Assembly (NCBI RefSeq): GCF_964204645.1
Contig: NC_134026.1
Span: forward strand, 26,554,650 to 26,618,649
Direction of reading: 5' to 3'
DNA length: 64,000 bases
Origin: Tubulanus polymorphus
Taxonomy: Eukaryota; Nemertea; Palaeonemertea; Tubulaniformes; Tubulanidae
This document shows, piece by piece, positions 61,376 to 64,000 of the stretch. The position numbers and the translations under genes were made by a program. How positions within the stretch are numbered: position 1 is the first letter of the stretch; each line of letters begins with the position of its first letter. The notes beneath the pieces were generated by a model. The model had not been told where the DNA came from. It searched no databases and saw only the letters and a program-made list of their open reading frames with translations.

Positions 61376-64000
61376 ATGGCGGACACGGCGCAGCGGTTGG
61401 TCTCTTCCCACCGTTCGGGTCACAATTTCCCTAGTATTCCTCCAAAGCCGAATAAAGGATCGATTTCGTACCCGAGGTGAGATACTTTCTTATATGAATA
61501 TAATATGTGATGTTGCCACTTAACTCGACATCCTCAAATCAAGCCTGCGAGTGAACTTTAAGGAAGTCCTTGGAAAAGTTCAATCCTAAAATGAAAACCC
61601 GTTGTCCGGAACGAGTTTGCGGATTCGCTTCATTATTTCATATTCACACTGAAAAGCTCAATTGATACTATATCTCAAAACCGATAATCCATTTTAACAG
61701 GTCGGTGCTAGCAGCTCCATTGACAGCTTTGAAGGGTGTCCTAGTTGATGGAAGAGAACAAGCTCCTGTAAGTATCTCTAACTTTTCAAAATGATTTTTA
61801 TATTACTGTTGCTTGAGTACTTATAATTTATTTGTAGCATCCACAGACACCAAGATGCCGAATTCGAAAAATGGTGGGATTTAGTAATAGATGGAGATTA
61901 CCTCAATCACTTGGCAGTGATTTACTTGGTTCTTCTCAAGCTATCAGGGCAATAAAAAGTTCTTATAATGGAACCATGATACATTTGATATCGGGTAATA
62001 GGATTAAGTCTCGAAAAAAGCCTGATTTGTATCAAGCTCAAATTTTTAAGTATCAAAATTCTTTTATGAAGCTGAAAGTCCAAAGATGTCTATGAACATT
62101 GATATAGCGCAGCCATATACATTCAGAGTGAATGATGATAAGCCTTTTATTAACAAGACAAGCCAGGAAACTAGACATCTACACACTGCTCCACCATCAA
62201 TGCAAAGGTCTGTATATCTCATGTTGTAGATGTGTTGTGAGACATATGTGTTAACCATGTTTTTATCGTGCCAATCCATACAAAAGAGATAGAACGATAC
62301 ATAAAGACTTGAAGAACACTAGGAAATGACATACAAAAAAAGATTTGAACGAAAAACATAAAACTTACAAATTTATAATTCATTCCATCTCAATTTATTT
62401 CTAGAGGTCATGCTCCAATCAAGACATTCATTCCATCCTATGCTCGTCCAGCCACTCCCCTAGACATATTTTTGTATCATTCGAAGGCAGGTAACAACAG
62501 CAGCGCTCCAGGTATAGTTAAAGCAGTATGGGTTAGAGACCGATAGAGATATTGATGAAGTAAAATGGATAATATTCATCATCTATTTCATAGATGTGCT
62601 GTTGCGATGTCTTAAGATGAACTGGGAACTGCACCGACCAGTCGTCCAAAAATCTGAAGCGCTATCTAGACTTCTTCGTACGGCTTCTTCAGCTAAAATG
62701 CGTAAATATACTAAAGACAACTCGACTAGCGAAACCCTGGATAGATTTGTCAGGAAAAGTCGGTATTACGACAGTAATGGAGGGCATGATGTAAATGAAA
62801 CAAGTGTTCCAGAGAATGTTGAAGATACTCTCGTTGATAAAGATGAAGCGATTAAGTCTTATAATCCGACTAAATCGAGTCATGTTGCTGTTATTAAGCT
62901 TAAGATTACTGATCCAAAAATTACAAAACAAGGTACTTTATTTCACGCTCGAGTAATTTGATATACTGGAGATTTTTTTATTCATATGTAATTTGGTTAT
63001 TTGATAGCTCTTGCTGTTGCTCTTGGTAACCTGTATCATGAAGAGGTTGATGTAGAAGATAGCGATGTTGCCGGTGTTCTTGCTGCTGCCCATGCTTTAA
63101 AATTCAAGGCACTATCAGAGGGGTATTTAGTTGATTCACATGTTGACTTGGAATATATATCAACATAAAAACCTCTCAAACCCTTTAACAAATTAGAATA
63201 AATTCAATTGTTTAATATTTATTTTTTAGCTGTGTATCTTTGATGCTGAAGACAATCAATGTGTCTACTGTTTGTTCTTATCACCAAACTGCTGTTAAGG
63301 TAAATACTGATGAATTGTCCCAAACTGAAATGTTGTGAGCACTTAGTTCTAAACATGAATTGATAAAGTTTTAAAATTTTTTCAGTATGGTGAAGAAAAC
63401 CTGATTGTTGCATGTGAACGTTGGTTGGAATTAAACCTTGTACCAAAAGTGAGCAATTGAAATATGTGTTGCAATGCATAAAAGCAAAATTTCACAAATC
63501 TCTGATATTAGGTTACAAGTCAAGTTTTACTTAATTTAAGTTTGCATATTTCTTATATATCCAGTTGTCTACTCAGATCTACTTGCGGCAATTGCCTTAC
63601 AGTTTATTACAGAAAGTATTGAATTCCTCGCGGTGAGTTGTTTTAGAAACAAACATATATGTAATCATTTGTTTGATTCAGTTGGCTACTGATTATTACA
63701 TTAATCCTAACATCCACAGTAATTTGTATATCAATCTGCGGAAATCATATATATTACAGGCTGTTTACGTATAATGAGTACTGTCTTTACAAGATGCTAA
63801 CATTTTGGCTGTTTCTACATTTGAATCCTGATCTGCAACTAATGCCTTCAACAACTACAGTTAAAACTTACTTCAACTGGTAAATTGATTCTCAACTTAT
63901 GGTATGTACGTTGGATCATTTTCTGAACGTTCATGTTTGTTATCTTTACTTCCAGTTTGCCAAAGTCATCGTCATTTTTGGAGCATGAAGTAGGTCAATA
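61376..64000 (+). CDS. BTBD16: BTB/POZ domain-containing protein 16, 5' part (continues past window)
   Basis: Exons: 61376-61476, 61701-61767, 61838-61994, 62072-62207, 62405-62511, 62594-62932, 63008-63122, 63230-63299, 63386-63448, 63565-63632, 63760-63879, 63956 onward; phases agree. The upstream block GFSNRWRLPQSLGSDLLG matches the BTBD16 family start. The BTB domain follows: VLLRCLKMNWELHRPVVQKS, then IKLKITDPKITKQALAVALG, NLYHEEVDVEDSDVAGVLAA. The BACK-like region includes CSYHQTAVKYGEENL, CERWLELNLVPK, LPYSLLQKVLNSSRLFTYNE and SFLEHEVGQ. The related germ-cell-less proteins share this layout, but the N-terminal block and the LELNLVP segment favour BTBD16. The vertebrate gene is testis-enriched and its function is poorly known. 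The start codon lies in AACATGGCGGAC, a YY1-like element. The 3' end is outside the window. Confidence 0.82.

Overview
The window is nuclear DNA of an invertebrate animal. Genes are split by many GT-AG introns (tens of bases to about 2.4 kb), the sequence is AT-rich, and polyadenylation hexamers (AATAAA) follow the genes. The gene set (SCYL2, CHEK2, SUPT4H, SPATA22, KANSL3, BTBD16, two rhodopsin-class receptors) is bilaterian. Intronless peptide-receptor-like GPCRs, calmodulin-like duplicates and the general protein divergence suggest a lophotrochozoan (mollusc, annelid or brachiopod type). That placement is inference; no species marker is visible.

Layout: 1-4365 holds no recognisable gene. 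4379-22019 (+) is an SCY1-like pseudokinase (SCYL2) of at least 24 coding exons, with a run of small phase-0 exons encoding a Ser-rich, basophilic-site tail. 24332-26932 (+) encodes an apparently undescribed single-pass receptor: signal peptide, PLAT domain, transmembrane helix, and a cytoplasmic tail with a canonical ITAM-spaced tyrosine pair. 27848-28795 (-) is an intronless peptide-type GPCR. 29919-30746 (-) and 31333-32224 (-) are tandem calmodulin-like genes with identical exon structure. 32225-39788 is gene-poor. 39789-41549 (+) is an intronless biogenic-amine GPCR of serotonin-receptor type.

The right third is gene-dense: CHEK2 (46427-49608, +), SUPT4H (50465-51203, +), SPATA22 (51738-54087, -), an unrecognised 151-residue ORF (54150-54605, +), an unrecognised 343-residue protein with SUMO-interacting-like motifs (54966-56959, -), KANSL3 (57414-60950, +) and BTBD16 (61376 to beyond the window end, +). 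Two non-autonomous inverted-repeat elements (51291-51454 with a 5-bp target duplication; 52541-52697 with 68-bp arms) sit in the SUPT4H 3' region and in a SPATA22 intron.

The genes do not form one pathway. CHEK2 (DNA-damage checkpoint) and SPATA22 (meiotic recombination) are close neighbours with related biology, while SUPT4H and KANSL3 act in transcription. The best candidate for something undescribed is the PLAT-ITAM receptor; the modular SCYL2 tail, the SIM-rich orphan and the two small mobile elements come next. All exon models were built by eye from splice signals, reading phase and family similarity.
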